A stretch of 64,000 bases of DNA from Thereva unica (GCA_949987705.1 OX465282.1:2902501-2966500), one strand, 5' to 3'. Shown: positions 12,375 through 23,995, counted from the first letter of the stretch. The notes: generated by a model not told the origin, from the sequence alone. Numbers and translations are program-made.

Positions 12375-14690
12375 AATGAATGAACTGCTTCTAGCCAGTA
12401 CTATAGCCAAACTAACTGACTTGTGGTATGAACGATGGCAGCAAATAGAAGCCTTATACATTTATAATAATGCCCGTTTGCTACAAGCTAAATTAATTAA
12501 GTGAGCTCACTATACTCAACAGACAACAAAAAAAACTTCCACAAACACTTAATCACATTTCCTTCGATCGGATACCTTTATTTTTCCTTCTTTATTACCC
12601 CAGCTATTCTCACCTGTGTACGCCTAATACCTAAAATCAAGCTGTTGATTGATAACGATTAAGTGTAAATGATCGTTATCCCGAAAAGGTATTAAATCTT
12701 AATCAACTCACAAGAATCCTGCTGAATGATTAACAATCACACCACCTTTATAGTAATTATCTTTCCCACAAATAAATCGCACAAAGGATGGATCCTTCCG
12801 CACACACACAAGAGCGGAAAGTTATACAAACCGATTGCAGTACTAATCTGCCTCATCCTTGAAGGGAGCTCTCGTATTCGCATCAATTATTGTTAAAAGC
12901 TTCAGGTTAATACCAGGTAATGGCAATGTGGAACCACAGAAACCAGCAAGCAATTAAATATATCCTTTTCGGGTTGAGAGTTGAGAGCTGTGTTTCCCCC
13001 ATCGCTAACAAAGTGGGTTTCGGTTTATCCTGTTGTTTGGAACCTAATGGATAGTTAAGGCATCCTTAATTGTTAGCAATTTACGGACCCAGATGCCTTC
13101 TTGACCAGAAAGTTTCGAAAAGGGATATGGGAGTCCTTATTTAAGTTCTGAAGAGCATTTTGAAATGTAACCGAAACTATATTAGGATAAATTGTTTTCT
13201 CGTTCAAAGAAAAGGATCTTCTATTGCTTTAATTCCTTTTATTCAAAAAAGGATCAAGGAATTTTGTAAAGAAAAAACAAACACTTTTCTCCCGCACCCA
13301 AACCAGCATAAACCATGCAAATTTAATAAAGAAGCATTTATCGGGTTAATTCGTCGCCATTTTGCATAGTCCTTTGGCTTCTGTAGCAGGTAAGCGATAG
13401 CGGGTGTACCTGCCGGAGGCGACAATTTTCTCCTGTAAGCTCGTCATGAGTTTTTAATTAAAAACTTTCCTCAGTGTCATCAAAATGTTAATTAGCGCCC
13501 TTGTAGCAGATAACAGAATTGATTTTTCTTTATTCCTGCTAAATTGGGGCATTTTAATGTAATATTGATGGTTTACTCTTGATGCCTTCTTGTTTGTCTT
13601 TCATTCTTTGCGTAAGCTCAAAAAAGCGGGTTTTAAATTGATAAAATTATTTCTGGTCCTTAGGAGGTGTGGAGTCGTAAAGTTGAGGATGAAAGTGTGG
13701 TTTTTACAGCTTGATCTTGACAAACTTTTCTTTCAAAATTGGTTTCTCCATTAGCATTGATTCCGGAACGATGTCATTCAGAAGTTGGAATTGATCTAGG
13801 ACGACCTTCCAGCGGAGGTTAGTAGTAGAGCTATGGGGTTTCTGGCACAGTAGCATCACTGGTTGTTGACTTGGGTTTGGATTTGATCGTGGATTGGTAG
13901 TGAGTGCCACCTGTGTGAGATTAGTTGAACTTCGATGTGCCTAGGATGAGATTTTGAGCTTCGCTGGGTCTCGGATGAGTTTTGCGGGTTGGGGTAGTGT
14001 GTTCGGATCGTGCTTTGGGCTTTTTCGGATGGAATTTCCTCTCGCATACTAATAAATAGGTCAGAGTACAGTGATTTTCACTGCACCCAAATATTTGATT
14101 TATATGAGAATCAATTCCTCTGACCAACTGGAAATATCTTATCGCAGAAGATGCTTTTCAATACCAACACACTCAACATTAACCTTCGACGTCAATCCTG
14201 GCTTCACGATCGCTTGTGACTCCTCCCCATCTCTTGTCCACGAACGATGACGACTCTTCTGATTGTCGTACGTTAAATTTAAAAAATGGGTCGATTTTAC
14301 AATTTTACAAATGTTAGTTCCGTGTATCATGTTTTACACCGAGTTTCTTTTTGTTTCCACCTTCGCACCATTCGATGTTTATAGAGTTAAAATAACACTC
14401 GAAATGTCACCTTTTGATAGTTTAGTGATGTCGCTGCGATCAGTGGTTTGTGAGTTATTTGCAATTGACGCCATCTACTGGAAAAACGAACAGAATCCTT
14501 TCCCAGACCTAATATTAAGGACGGACAGATTAACGGACACACGGATACATGGGTAGAAATACGAACGGTAGGATTGACGGCCGTTCAAACGAATAGACTG
14601 ACAGATGGGGAGACGGGCGGACGGACGCACAGAGAGACAGCTATACGTTAACGTCCCCGATTACCATACCATAGGTCTGTGGTCCGATTC
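12375..14690. other. Intergenic, no gene recognised
   Basis: The tract is AT-rich and I see no domain, splice structure or clear repeat. The ORFs at 13704-14127 (-) and 14263-14556 (+) are short and have no family signature. A degenerate GACGGACAGA-type run lies at about 14515-14640. Confidence 0.5.
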
Positions 14691-15650
14691 CAAGTACAGC
14701 CGAATCCAAGTCTTTCGTCTTTCTACTTCTCTCTCCTAGATAACATCAGGTAAAAGCGATACACTTGTCGCTAATAATAACCGCTGGCAGTCCGAAGTGA
14801 CTGCTCATTTCGTTTAACTGGTAGATCTATGGCTTGGTGGATGTATTCCTTATAGGTCTTGTAATTACGTAGTCTACTGCAACGATATGTGTTCCTTCTG
14901 GCGCTTGCCCCTCGGGTATGGCATCTGATGGTCCAGATGGGCCGCGTGAAAAGGCATGAGAACACGTTCCAATGGATCTAGTTCTCCTTCAATCAACCCA
15001 CCTTTATTTATTGTGGTTACAGCATATGCGGCGATATAGTTTCTGACCCTCGGGAGCTAAAATGGTCGTCTACCTCTATGCAATGCTCTATCCACTGAAG
15101 CATGTCCCACGTTGTCGTAGCCAAACTTCGTTATTCGACACCGAACAGCACTTGGAACTATCCATTTGAATCCGTATTCTTAACGTACTCTTAAGTAACC
15201 GTCCAAGCTGCAAAAAGTAATTTCGCCTCAGTTGCTTCGTCTAGCTTAGACGATAGCTTTCAGCTTAGGATTGTGTCTCTGCATCGGTATCAGCAAGTCT
15301 TCCTTTGATAGCTCGGTATTCAGGATGTCGTTGCAAACTAGCTCCTATAACTATGACGCTAACATTTTTGTTGTTCCTTCGTCCACTGGTATAGAATATT
15401 AGATCTTAGCTTCGTAAGTAGTTTTAAGATTTTTGCAAAGTTCTTGACGAAGCCTAAGAACTGGCTTAACTGGTGTTGGTTTTCTAGTATCAGTAAGTAT
15501 CCTACTGCGTCTCACCTTGTATAATTCCCTTCTCGTTAATTTCACGGCCCAGAAACTCGATTCTTTGAGAGAGAAGAATTTGCATTTTGTAAGAATCGGT
15601 TTAGTCGTAATCTATCGTTCAATGATAATGTCATGAATATGTGTAAAGAC
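14690..15650 (-). mobile_element. Ty3/Gypsy-type LTR retrotransposon pol remnant
   Basis: On the minus strand the region near 15600-15430 reads 'IEFLGREINEKGIIQGETQ' followed by a 'QFLGFVKNFAK' block, typical of the end of Gypsy reverse transcriptase. Lower in the window, 14985-14750 reads as integrase, with a zinc-knuckle-distal stretch and then 'FGLPAVIISDKCIAFT', the block holding the second catalytic aspartate. The order RT then integrase fits a minus-strand copy, with a degraded RNase H between them. Stops and frameshifts are frequent. No LTR was identified. Confidence 0.65.
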
Positions 15651-15654
15651 TTCA

Positions 15655-15865
15655 CTTTTTTTTATGTAGCATACTAGAGGCTTAAGGAAAGCCCCTTTGT
15701 ACTGTCGACAATCTATTTTTTCCGTATACACCGTCGAACAGCAGCTCTAGCCGGAAGAAAGAGAGAAGAGAGGAAGGAACTGTCACAACCTAGCCGCGAT
15801 ATTTTTATTCCACCTACTCTCAACCATTTCGCTTGGTAACATTAGGGCTGCCACTCCATTAAATG
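15655..15865 (+). repeat. Interspersed repeat family 'GTACTGTCGAC', copy 1 (partial)
   Basis: The copy begins TTTTTTATGTAGCATACTAG and runs through CCCTTTGTACTGTCGACAAT and CCTAGCCGCGATATTTTTAT to CAACCATTTCGC. Longer copies lie at 31735-32095 and 57650-58020, so this is a dispersed family. It has no coding content. Short pieces of the same start also appear near 310 and 11980. Confidence 0.7.
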
Positions 15866-17825
15866 CTCCCTGCAAAATTGCTGGAGCATTAGACAACCCT
15901 GCAGCCTATACATTTAGGCGCACGGCTCCCATCCCAGAGGTCTATGGTTCGATTCAACACAGCGCTACAGAGTCTCGTCCTTCTACTTCTCCCTCCTAGA
16001 TTCGTGATTTCTTGTCTTATATTTTTACCCCAGCTCTGACCTGGATCTTGCAGTTGTTGCAGCCTCTACTAATAGAGTTCTCCTGCATGCTGTTCTTGGT
16101 CTTCCAACTCGATTGGTTCCTTGCGGATTTCAGTCAAGGGCCTGTTTGGCTAGATTCTCGTCGCCAACCGTCGCATATCTATGAGTTCAAGTGTTTCACC
16201 TAGAAAGTATCTCAGTTAGTTAAGAAGTATTCCTACCGTCTATGGTACGTTAAAAAAAGAACTACCAAAAGAGCAACATTTTTTTAAGAAACCTCCAACA
16301 GGAAAAGAGAAGACCATGTGCAAAAATGCATAAAAATAAAGTCCTTGCTGTAATTTTTTATATCCCTCGAAAAAAAACTACTTCCATTAAAGGTAAAAAG
16401 TGCTTAAAACCCAGAGCTGCCTTCTAATGATATTCAAGGGTCTGTTAATGGTTGGTTGACTTCAGAGGACATTCTACGTAGCAAGAATCACTTAAGTAAG
16501 CTTTTGCGGTCGTCCACTTTTTTGAGAGATATTCCAGTAAAAAAATAAATTCCAAAAGTACTTACCATACCTACTACCATCGCTATTCTTTCTATTCTAC
16601 TTAAAACATGGAAAGGTGGTTTCTGAGTTGTTATTTTTTTTTGTGCTCGTTCCCGACCCACCTGCATTTATGGAGTTTTACCTTGCCTTGACTTGAAAGC
16701 AAAACCATGATACGAAGAAACAAGGCGGCGACTCTCATGGTATCAATTATCTGATGGAGCGCGAATGAATAGACTTTGGTGACTCAGAAAAGGACATTCA
16801 TAATAATAACAGAAAAAAAGGAAGAAAATATCAGACTAGAACAAAAACCAAACCATGAAGGTCACAAGATGAGTGCAGACAGGATCATAGCACATATTTC
16901 ACCTGAGAGGAAAAATCTATTGTCTAGGTTTGGAGTGGCACAACATAACAAGGAGATAGTATTACAGCAGAAGAAGGCATTTACGTGATTAAGACCGGTT
17001 CAAATTACTTAAAGCCTTTTCCATCTTAAAGAGTTTCAGTGAAATACTCCACTTCCACCTTTATTTATTCAGATTAAACCCAATTTAAGGCGTTTTGCGC
17101 CGTTTTGCTTTAAAGCACAAAAAGGGTTTTAATTTACCTGGAATTTACGTTCAAAGGATTTCTGTTATTTACAAGTAAACAGGAAGAAAAAAACGAATGG
17201 AAAGAGGCTTACATTGAAAAAGGACACGACGTTTTTCTCCTTTTTGGTAGAAAGAGAGAGGGAGAAAGATTTTCTCAAGGTTATATTTTAAAGATGCTGA
17301 ATTACTTAAGGCTTGAATTTATTATGTCCAATGATAGCTTCTAAGCGGCACTCCTCTATCCGATTTCTTTTGTTACCTTGTATTGTGTTACACCTATATT
17401 GATATATAAGACAATAAGAAGACCTGTAGAGCTGGTGGAACGAAATCCATGGATGAAAATAAGGACATTGGAAAGATTTCTTTTCCATCTTATATTCTAC
17501 GAAATTAACATCATTGAGTCGTAAAAGAAATGGTGATCGTAGACGAAGGAGTAGTCTCACAATACATATATAAATGAACCTTAGCACTGTCGATGCTGTA
17601 TAAATAAATTGGAAATTGCAGATACAGAGACTGTGTTTGGCTTAAGAGGAGAAAGATTTATGCTTGGTTTTAATCATGCCATTTTCTTGTAGATAAATCA
17701 TAAATTTTAAAAGGTTTCTTTGCCTTTTTGCCACATTGGATATTGATTTATTACCTTGTGGTATTGTGAAAAGGTGTTATCATTGGAGAGTTGTATAGTA
17801 GTACATCTAGGTAGATATGGCAGGG
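15866..17825. other. Intergenic, no gene recognised
   Basis: No supported gene was found. At 16090-16170 the + strand matches 46907-46985 (GGTCTTCCA.. to ..TAGATTCTC), so a short repeat of unknown class occurs here. The tracts near 14660-14740 and 15920-16000 share 'GTCTTTCTACTTCTCTCTCC'-like sequence preceded by a GGTTCGATTC block that could be a tRNA-type B box. Confidence 0.45.
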
Positions 17826-17829
17826 AAGG

Positions 17830-18105
17830 CGCTAGCCCGAGGACCGATGACGGGGAAACAATAGGCAGAACCGCACTTGTAAAATAAATAACATACTGCC
17901 AAAGTTAGATAGATGTGGAGCTATGGTAGTAGAATACGCAGAAGACCTAGCGATAATGATGTCAGCAATGTTGCCAAACATCAACAGAGTTAACGGCTTA
18001 GCAACAGACTGCGGTTTGGTAGTCAACCCGTGCAAGACTGAGCTAATCTTATTCACTGAGAAAATGAAAATCTTCGCCTTCAACCTCGCTTGGTTAGAGG
18101 TTCGC
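17830..18105 (+). mobile_element. LINE RT fragment
   Basis: The frame 17923-18108 encodes 'VVEYAEDLAIMMSAMLPNIN', a degraded YADD catalytic block, then 'CGLVVNPCKTELILFTEKMK'. The second phrase is the usual sequence that follows the YADD motif in I/Jockey-like LINEs. The fragment is about 270 bp and abuts the R1-type copy. Confidence 0.75.
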
Positions 18106-18109
18106 TAGG

Positions 18110-20335
18110 AGGAAGTGAGCTGGCTATTGTGAGGAATTTGCGAAATCGAAGCACCATTGCATTCTCCCGAGCCCCGTTTTTAAAAAGCTCACAGCATGCG
18201 AAAACATTTAAACGCATTGCATACCCATAGGAGGTGCACAACCCAACAAAAGTCCCAACGCACCTAAACCCCAGAAGGCCGGGCCATAGGGGGATAATCC
18301 CAGACATCTCCCTAGCCAACGAACATCTGGCAGTGCGAGTGTTTGACTGGAAGGTGATCGAAGACTACACCGGAAACATCACCAGTACATCATGTTCCAG
18401 GTACATTATGTGTGGCCAACTGCCACTGCTCGATTTGCGCGCCCTCAGATGGAGCGTTAGGGGAATAAATTCCGCGACGTTCTCCGCGGCTCTGGAGCGT
18501 GGCCAGCAAACCTTGCTCGCCATTTCCGAAGGTCTATCGCCATCTGAACGAGCGGAACGGGTGACCGCACGGACAATGTGAATCATCCATAATGCTTGCG
18601 AAGAAGCAGTGTCGAGATGCGGTTCGAGCCGGCGACGCCGTTCTGCTTGCTGATGGGCGGACGAAATTGCGGAACTTCGCAGGACATGCCGGCAACACCG
18701 TCAACAGGTACAGAGGGCGAGAATCCGCGATATCTACGCAGCTCCCTTGGACGTAATGTTCAAAGCGGCCAAGAAATCTCTGAAGCAAGCCATCAAGGCT
18801 AGCCAACGGCGATGCTGAAGAGCCCCCATGCAGGATGTGGATCGGGAATCGTGGGGATTGGGGTGCTTGATCTTTACACATTCACCTAAGGATGCCGTAG
18901 GGATCCGGCCACAATGAACGACATCGTGAATACCCTCTTCCCCACCTATCCGCCCGAACGACCATTGAACGCTGGCCTCTAAGCGGCAGAAGCGCCACAA
19001 AAATGCCTTCGATTCCTTGGATGCTGAAGGATTACCTCAATGAGCGCTTTATAACGTACGAAACCAACGATGGCTTACAAAGAAGAGTGATGACATCTGG
19101 GGCCGTTCAGGGCTCCACTCGAGGACCCGACGTTTGGAACATTTCCAACGACGGGCTCCTACGTTTGGATATGCCCGAGAGTGTCTTCTTGGTTGGGTAC
19201 GCAAATGACGTCGCGGTGATCATCACCACAAGAGACGATAAAGCCGCGCAGATACTTTTCAACCAGGCAATGCGAAGAATCTTCTCTTAGATGGACGACT
19301 GCGGGCTTGAGCTTGTAGCTCACAAAACGGAGATCGCGCTACTCACAACAAGCTATCAAGCTATCCTTCGGGGTGCACATACTGCGAGTAGCGGACAAGG
19401 CAGCAGCGGTGGAAGTGTCGCTGGATCATGGCCAACGTTCACGGCCCCAGACCCTGCATGCTATATCTGCTCATGCACACTAGTGATGAGCAAACGCAAG
19501 AACAAGACAAGACTATTCTAGTCTTGCAGGCATAACTAAGCCTTGTTCTTGTTCTTGCTAAATGTGCATGAACAAGACAAGACTGCAAGAACAAGATCAT
19601 TTTTGCTCATCACTAATGCACACTACCGAGTCCATCCTAGTGTGGGCCAATTCCCTGCGGTATGAAAAATACCACAAGCGCATGGCCGCAGTGCAGTGAA
19701 AAGGGGCTGTTCGTGTGGCGTTCTCCTACCGCACGATCTCCGAGCCCGCAGTGCCGGTGGTCGCCGGAGTTATTCCGATCGACCTGCTAGCCCAGGAGAG
19801 ACAGTTCGTCCACAGAAAGAGGGCCAGATTGGATAAACGCGAGGCGGCGAGGTTTGCTAGGGCCAACACCATGGAGGTTAGGCAAACGCGCTGAGAGAGT
19901 GATTCAAGGGGCAGGTGAACAGTCTGACTGAGCACACAGGTGGACCGGGAGTTCGGTGAGGTTGACTACTACCTGGCCCAATTTTTGACGGGGCATGGTC
20001 TCTTCTATGCGTACTTGATGAAAATGGGAAAGGTGTCAAATGCCGCATGCCCCTACGGGGACTCCGCTTCGGACGACCTCTACCATACATTCAGATGCGA
20101 GGTCGAGCGAGGCGCTATGCAGGAGGAGCTGGGAAACATGACCCCCGACACAATTGTTGGGATAATGCTCCGATCCCCCGAAAATGGTCAAGGGAGGCGC
20201 GGTTTGTCCTGACCATCCTAAAACTGAAGAAGGCGGAGACGGAGGGTCGCCGATTCGTCTCCGCGGAGCCATGGCATCTTCTCGCCAATATTGGAGGGAC
20301 GAGTAAAGGGTAACATTGGTGACATCCGCCCGAAG
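18110..20335 (+). mobile_element. R1-clade LINE, degenerate pol, with a MITE inserted
   Basis: The element runs from the end of the endonuclease ('RRPGHRGIIPDISLANEHLA', near 18270) to RT. The RT frame 19003-19290 carries 'SGAVQGSTRGPDVWNIS' and a mutated catalytic block 'VGYANDVAVIIT' (YAND instead of YADD). The next block starts 'MDDCGLELVAHKTEIALLTT'. After the hAT-type MITE (19481-19615) it resumes with 'AYRTISEP'-like sequence and 'VIPIDLLAQERQFVHRK', and ends with the C-terminal block 'FGEVDYYLAQFLTGHG' and a cysteine-containing tail. Frameshifts and stops are spread along it, so it is inactive. Confidence 0.85.
19481..19615. mobile_element. hAT-type MITE, 135 bp, with 8-bp target duplication
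   Basis: The terminal inverted repeats are TAGTGATGAGCAAA and TTTGCTCATCACTA. They are flanked by perfect 8-bp duplications ATGCACAC at 19473-19480 and 19616-19623. Removing the element and one duplication restores the R1 reading frame across the site. The interior is made of CAAGACAAGACT/AGTCTTG repeats that can pair. The 8-bp duplication and the TAGTGATGAG-type ends are usual for the hAT superfamily. Confidence 0.85.
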
Positions 20336-20584
20336 TAATGCCTCGAGGCGGTACCGGGCGGGATAAACGTCACCGAAAAGGGTGGTGAGTTTAGTCGGTG
20401 TAGAAGCTGACACTACCGTCTGAGTGCGGATCCTCAGCGGTGTCTCCTGTCATAGGTGACAGGCGGTCAAGCACTGATCGACCGATGCAAAAATCTCCCC
20501 ACACCACAGACATAAACCCGATTACAAAATTTCAGGCCAGGCCGCACCAGAGACATAAACCCTACCTTGTAGACACCGGGTGGG

Positions 20585-20717
20585 GGAAGGGGTACCGGAA
20601 CCTCATAGCTCTACTATTTAAGAAGACCCTCGTAGATGGGATTCCAACCCAAATAGCAGCATTGGACGTGGTTGGTACTTAGCTGAGAGACCGCTTGATA
20701 AAACGACACTCGCGTTT
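20585..20717 (+). repeat. 5S-rRNA-derived SINE-like sequence, copy 3
   Basis: It reads 'ATAGCAGCATTGGACGTGG', then TTGGTACTTAGCTGAGAGAC and CGCTTGATAAAACGACACTC. It shares with copies 1 and 2 both the 5S-like internal promoter region and the non-5S end ACACTCGCGTTT. It lies just downstream of the R1-type LINE tail. Confidence 0.5.
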
Positions 20718-20719
20718 GG

Positions 20720-21285
20720 AATGGTCGGTGCCGATTTGGGCACATTTTTAGATTCACGTCTATAGCGTCATTATGTGTGCTATTTGCGCTATTTCGGGCA
20801 GCCTTCTTTTGAACCTGGATTGGAAGAAAGGAAGCCATGACTCGAGCTTGAAGGCATGACGCACAATCCTCCACAACGGCACAAATCAGGCTTACGAATA
20901 GGAAATCAAAGTAGTCGTCGTGCACAATTATGTTTAAATTGGAAAACTTTGGATCCCTCCCTTGCTACTGGTCTGTCCTTTAGGTGCTGTAATTCCTTGC
21001 AGGATTTGAAATATCAGGAAAAATTCTTGGTTGAAATTCATTAAGCTTAGGATCGTCGGAAAGCCATACATCGTATTTACATTTATCCTATTTTAAACCA
21101 GTCCATAATCGTGATCGTGACTATGAAGACGAACTGCCAGTATCATACCAATCATTGCTACGCAAAGAGGGAAGCTTGCGAAGACAATTTATAGATACTA
21201 TTCCACTAGTCCCCATGATATATAGATACTACAAGGCAGTATACAATGAACAAATAAGTTGTAAAAACGCATTATTTAAAATTTT
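20720..21285. other. Intergenic, no gene recognised
   Basis: I found no coding signature or repeat boundary between the 5S-like copy and the 3' end of the protease gene. Confidence 0.5.
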
Positions 21286-21291
21286 TTTATT
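21286..21291 (-). terminator. Poly-A signal of the intact protease gene
   Basis: AATAAA on the minus strand lies only 9 nt beyond the stop codon, implying a very short 3' UTR. Confidence 0.5.
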
Positions 21292-21299
21292 GAATCAAT

Positions 21300-22061
21300 T
21301 CACCAATTTGCACGAATCCAATCAACAAAATCCAAAACACGAGTAAACATTACCGGGAGAGGAGAGTCACAAAATCCAGTAAACTCGGATAAATGCACAA
21401 TCGAAACGACACCAATTAGACGTCCTCTCACAACAAGTGGTCCACCTGAATCACCTTGACAAGCTGTCGTTCTATTATTTATACCCATAGCGCATACAGT
21501 CTTCTTGATGTACCAATCGCCACAACTCGAATCAGGTAGAACATGAAAACTCCCTCTCCGCAGCAAAAGCACCTCCGTTCGTTTTTCATCGAAGCCCCAT
21601 CCATATGCAGTTGCTGGGATAAATGTGGTGTAATCTCTTGGTATTGGCAATCCAATTGGTCTAATTAAGAATGATCGAAATGGACTCTTCAGCCAAACCA
21701 ATGCTATGTCGTTTTCCCTGTGTACATAATCTTTATGCTTTAAATACTTCAGTACTTGACGTTGCTCACCACCCAATGGGGAAGATCGATCTATAATTCC
21801 GGCTACTGCTGTCATATTTTCTGGTGGAACTAGCATGCAATGTGCGGCGGTTAGAAGAACATCACGTTTAATAATAGATGATCCGCAGTGCGTTGGAAAT
21901 ACTCCAGCAGTTCCATTCTTTCGGACGACGTACATCTTCATTTTTATAATAGCCATGAATGACACTGGTTCTTCCACGGTTATTCCGTGTGGCAGAAATG
22001 AAAATGCCACACAGAATAACGAGGCGAATAGAATTGTGTGAGGAATAAGAAGTCGTGACAT
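21300..22061 (-). CDS. Secreted chymotrypsin-family (S1A) serine protease
   Basis: This is an intact single-exon gene of 253 aa. Residues 1-21 form a signal peptide. The catalytic triad is complete: His74 in LLTAAHC, Asp118 in ENDIALVWL and Ser205 in ACQGDSGGPLVV. Cysteines 59 and 75 would form the usual disulfide around the histidine. The residue six before the catalytic serine, at the bottom of the S1 pocket, is Thr199, and the 226-equivalent is Val in 'LPVMFTRV'. The enzyme is therefore not trypsin-like and may prefer small residues, as elastases do (inference). The usual Arg-Ile-Val-Gly-Gly activation site is absent; only about 14 residues separate the signal peptide from the first core strand (FMAIIKM). 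A TATA box and initiator lie upstream. A paralogue lies 3.4 kb upstream in the same orientation. The substrate is unknown; digestion or a secreted salivary or reproductive role are possible. Confidence 0.9.
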   Translation of the reverse strand: MSRLLIPHTILFASLFCVAFSFLPHGITVEEPVSFMAIIKMKMYVVRKNGTAGVFPTHCGSSIIKRDVLLTAAHCMLVPPENMTAVAGIIDRSSPLGGEQRQVLKYLKHKDYVHRENDIALVWLKSPFRSFLIRPIGLPIPRDYTTFIPATAYGWGFDEKRTEVLLLRRGSFHVLPDSSCGDWYIKKTVCAMGINNRTTACQGDSGGPLVVRGRLIGVVSIVHLSEFTGFCDSPLPVMFTRVLDFVDWIRANW

Positions 22062-22087
22062 TATTCTATATGGTTGGATGGAAACTT

Positions 22088-22126
22088 TGACTGTGGAGAG
22101 ATTTGATCTTGGACGCGGTTTTTATA
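22088..22126 (-). promoter_or_regulatory. TATA box and initiator of the intact protease gene
   Basis: TATAAAA sits at 22126-22120 on the minus strand. An initiator-like CACAGTCA with its A at 22092 is 34 nt downstream, and the ATG follows 31 nt later. The paralogue has the same layout. Confidence 0.6.
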
Positions 22127-22129
22127 AGA

Positions 22130-22775
22130 GATAAATGTTTGGTCTATAAAGCAAACATTTACTCAAAAGTATTGCGGGCGAAAGACGTGAAAAAATATAA
22201 GCTTTTGCGCAAAAGAATTTCCAATTGTAGTAGCAGTGGAATTTTTTTCTTATCAATCACTTGTAATAATAAACTGTTGAGATATTTGAGGGTATTGGAT
22301 CATTTCTGTTTGTTAATTAAAACATTTTGTAACGTGTTCTATTGAAAATCTATCTATGGCCTTAACTATGTTTTAAAAATAGAATCGAAACCAGATTGCT
22401 ATTAAAGAGTTAAAAACACGGGGAATTAGAATGCTTACAAACAAACTGCCACTGAATATAACAATGAATTGACCGTTTAACCAAAAAAACATTGGGTCAT
22501 AGGGACCACACTTCCAATCTCGGTATCCCGCACGCCACACCTAGGCAGTGCATACTAGGCAGTAACATTCCGTAAGACTTACAACAGATCTCAAGACTAG
22601 TCTTCAGAGCCCTGATATGCTTCCCAAACTCCACAGGATGCCTTTTGAGTTTAGTCATCCACCATAGTCGTTAAACAACCACCTAACTTTAGGCACACGA
22701 GTTTGCTCGCAAAAACGCTATTTGGTCCTTCGGTCCAGCTTGAGGCAGCTCAAAACCTAACCTAACCAGCACATG
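22130..22775. other. Intergenic, no gene recognised
   Basis: No gene was recognised. A short CCTAACCTAACC run at about 22757 resembles insect telomere repeats, but two units are too few to mean anything. Confidence 0.5.
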
Positions 22776-22779
22776 CCAT

Positions 22780-23120
22780 TATTTTTATTTGGTCTAGTCT
22801 GAATATACCTTCACAAAATCGGACAATCTTTGTGTAGAGCCAACGCACCATATGTGGCTTGAAGCTACATCTCCTGCCCAAAGTCTACTTACCGCCGAGG
22901 ACTCTACCCTGATATGTGCCGTGGCATGTCGACTTTACCCCTCTCTGTTATTGCTCCAGCTGCTGCTGATGATTCTAGTTTCCACCATGCAAAGGATCCA
23001 TTGACTGACTCCACTGTTGGTGATCTTGTTGAAAGTATCTTCTAAGTCCAGAAAGATGCCAAGCTAAACTGTTTGTATTCTCTGGAGTATTTCACGGTGC
23101 ACACTCTTATCAGATGGACC
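22780..23120 (-). mobile_element. LINE RT fragment
   Basis: On the minus strand around 23070-22960 the translation gives 'LGIFLDLEDTFNKITNSGVS' followed by 'QWILCMVETRIISSSW'. This matches the RT block in which the first catalytic Asp sits (LDIEGAF-type) and the following helix. The copy is truncated at both ends. A related piece is at about 31545-31660 on the same strand. Confidence 0.65.
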
Positions 23121-23394
23121 TCTGCTATGGAATTACGTAGGTATAAGTCTAGCATGCGCTATAGTGTCGTCAGGATAAGATGTGTCAAGCATATTGGCCT
23201 ACCATCTCTTGCAGCTTCATGCCCGCGTCTATCACATTCGGTATAAAGATCACTTTGACCGCCCTCTAGGAGCGGTTCGCGTAACTGAGACAAATTAAAC
23301 CCGATAATTTCATGGGTCTTTTCTAGAATAATTGGCATTTTTGTTAAAGCTTTCACTTAAGCTTGTTATAGCTTTCAACCTCTTCAAATAAAAG

Positions 23395-23995
23395 CTTTTG
23401 AAAGCTCTTAAGCTTTTGAAAGCTCTTAAGCTTTTGAAAGCTCTTAAGCTTTTGAAAGCTCTTAAGCTTTTGAAAGCTCTTAAGCTTTTGAAAGCTCTTA
23501 AGCTTTTGAAAGCCCTCAAGCTTTTGAAAGCTCTTGAGATTTTGAAAGCTCTTAAGCTTTTGAAAGCCCTCAAGCTTTTGAAAGCCCTCAAGCTTTTGAA
23601 AGCCCTCAAGCTTTTGAAAGCTCTTGAGATTTTGAAAGCTCTTAAGCTTTTGAAAGCCCTCAAGCTTTTGAAAGCCCTCAAGCTTTTGAAAGCTCTTGAG
23701 ATTTTGAAAGCTCTTAAGCTTTTGAAAGCTCTTAAGCTTTTGAAAGCTCTTAAGCTTTTGAAAGCCCTCAAGCTTTTGAAAGCCCTCAAGCTTTTGAAAG
23801 CTTTTGAGATTTTTAAAGCTCTTAAGCTTTTGAAAGCTCTTAAGCTTTTGAAAGCCCTCAAGCTTTTGAAAGCCCTCAAGCTTTTGAAAGCTCTTGAGAT
23901 TTTGAAAGCTCTTAAGCTTTTGAAAGCTCTTAAGCTTTTGAAAGCTCTTAAGCTTTTTAAAGCTCTTAAGCTTTTGAAAACTCTTCAAAGCTTTT
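23395..23995. repeat. 18-bp tandem satellite A, about 33 copies
   Basis: The unit is AAAGCTCTTAAGCTTTTG, with two main variants: AAAGCCCTCAAGCTTTTG and AAAGCTCTTGAGATTTTG. The third variant recurs every four to six units, which hints at a higher-order arrangement. The unit length is a multiple of three, so several frames stay open on both strands and give repetitive hypothetical proteins of 189-211 aa; these are artefacts. The array lies between the two protease genes. Confidence 0.95.

Noticed and set aside
13704..14127. Overlapping minus-strand ORFs
   Set aside because: Low-complexity Ser/Pro/Thr composition in overlapping frames; no recognised family.
14655..16000. tRNA-derived SINE with GGTTCGATTC B box
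   Set aside because: Two short tracts share sequence next to a B-box-like motif, but I could not find a matching A box at the right distance.
22755..22768. Telomere-type TTAGG repeat
   Set aside because: Only about two units of CCTAA; also seen singly near 55998. Not an array.
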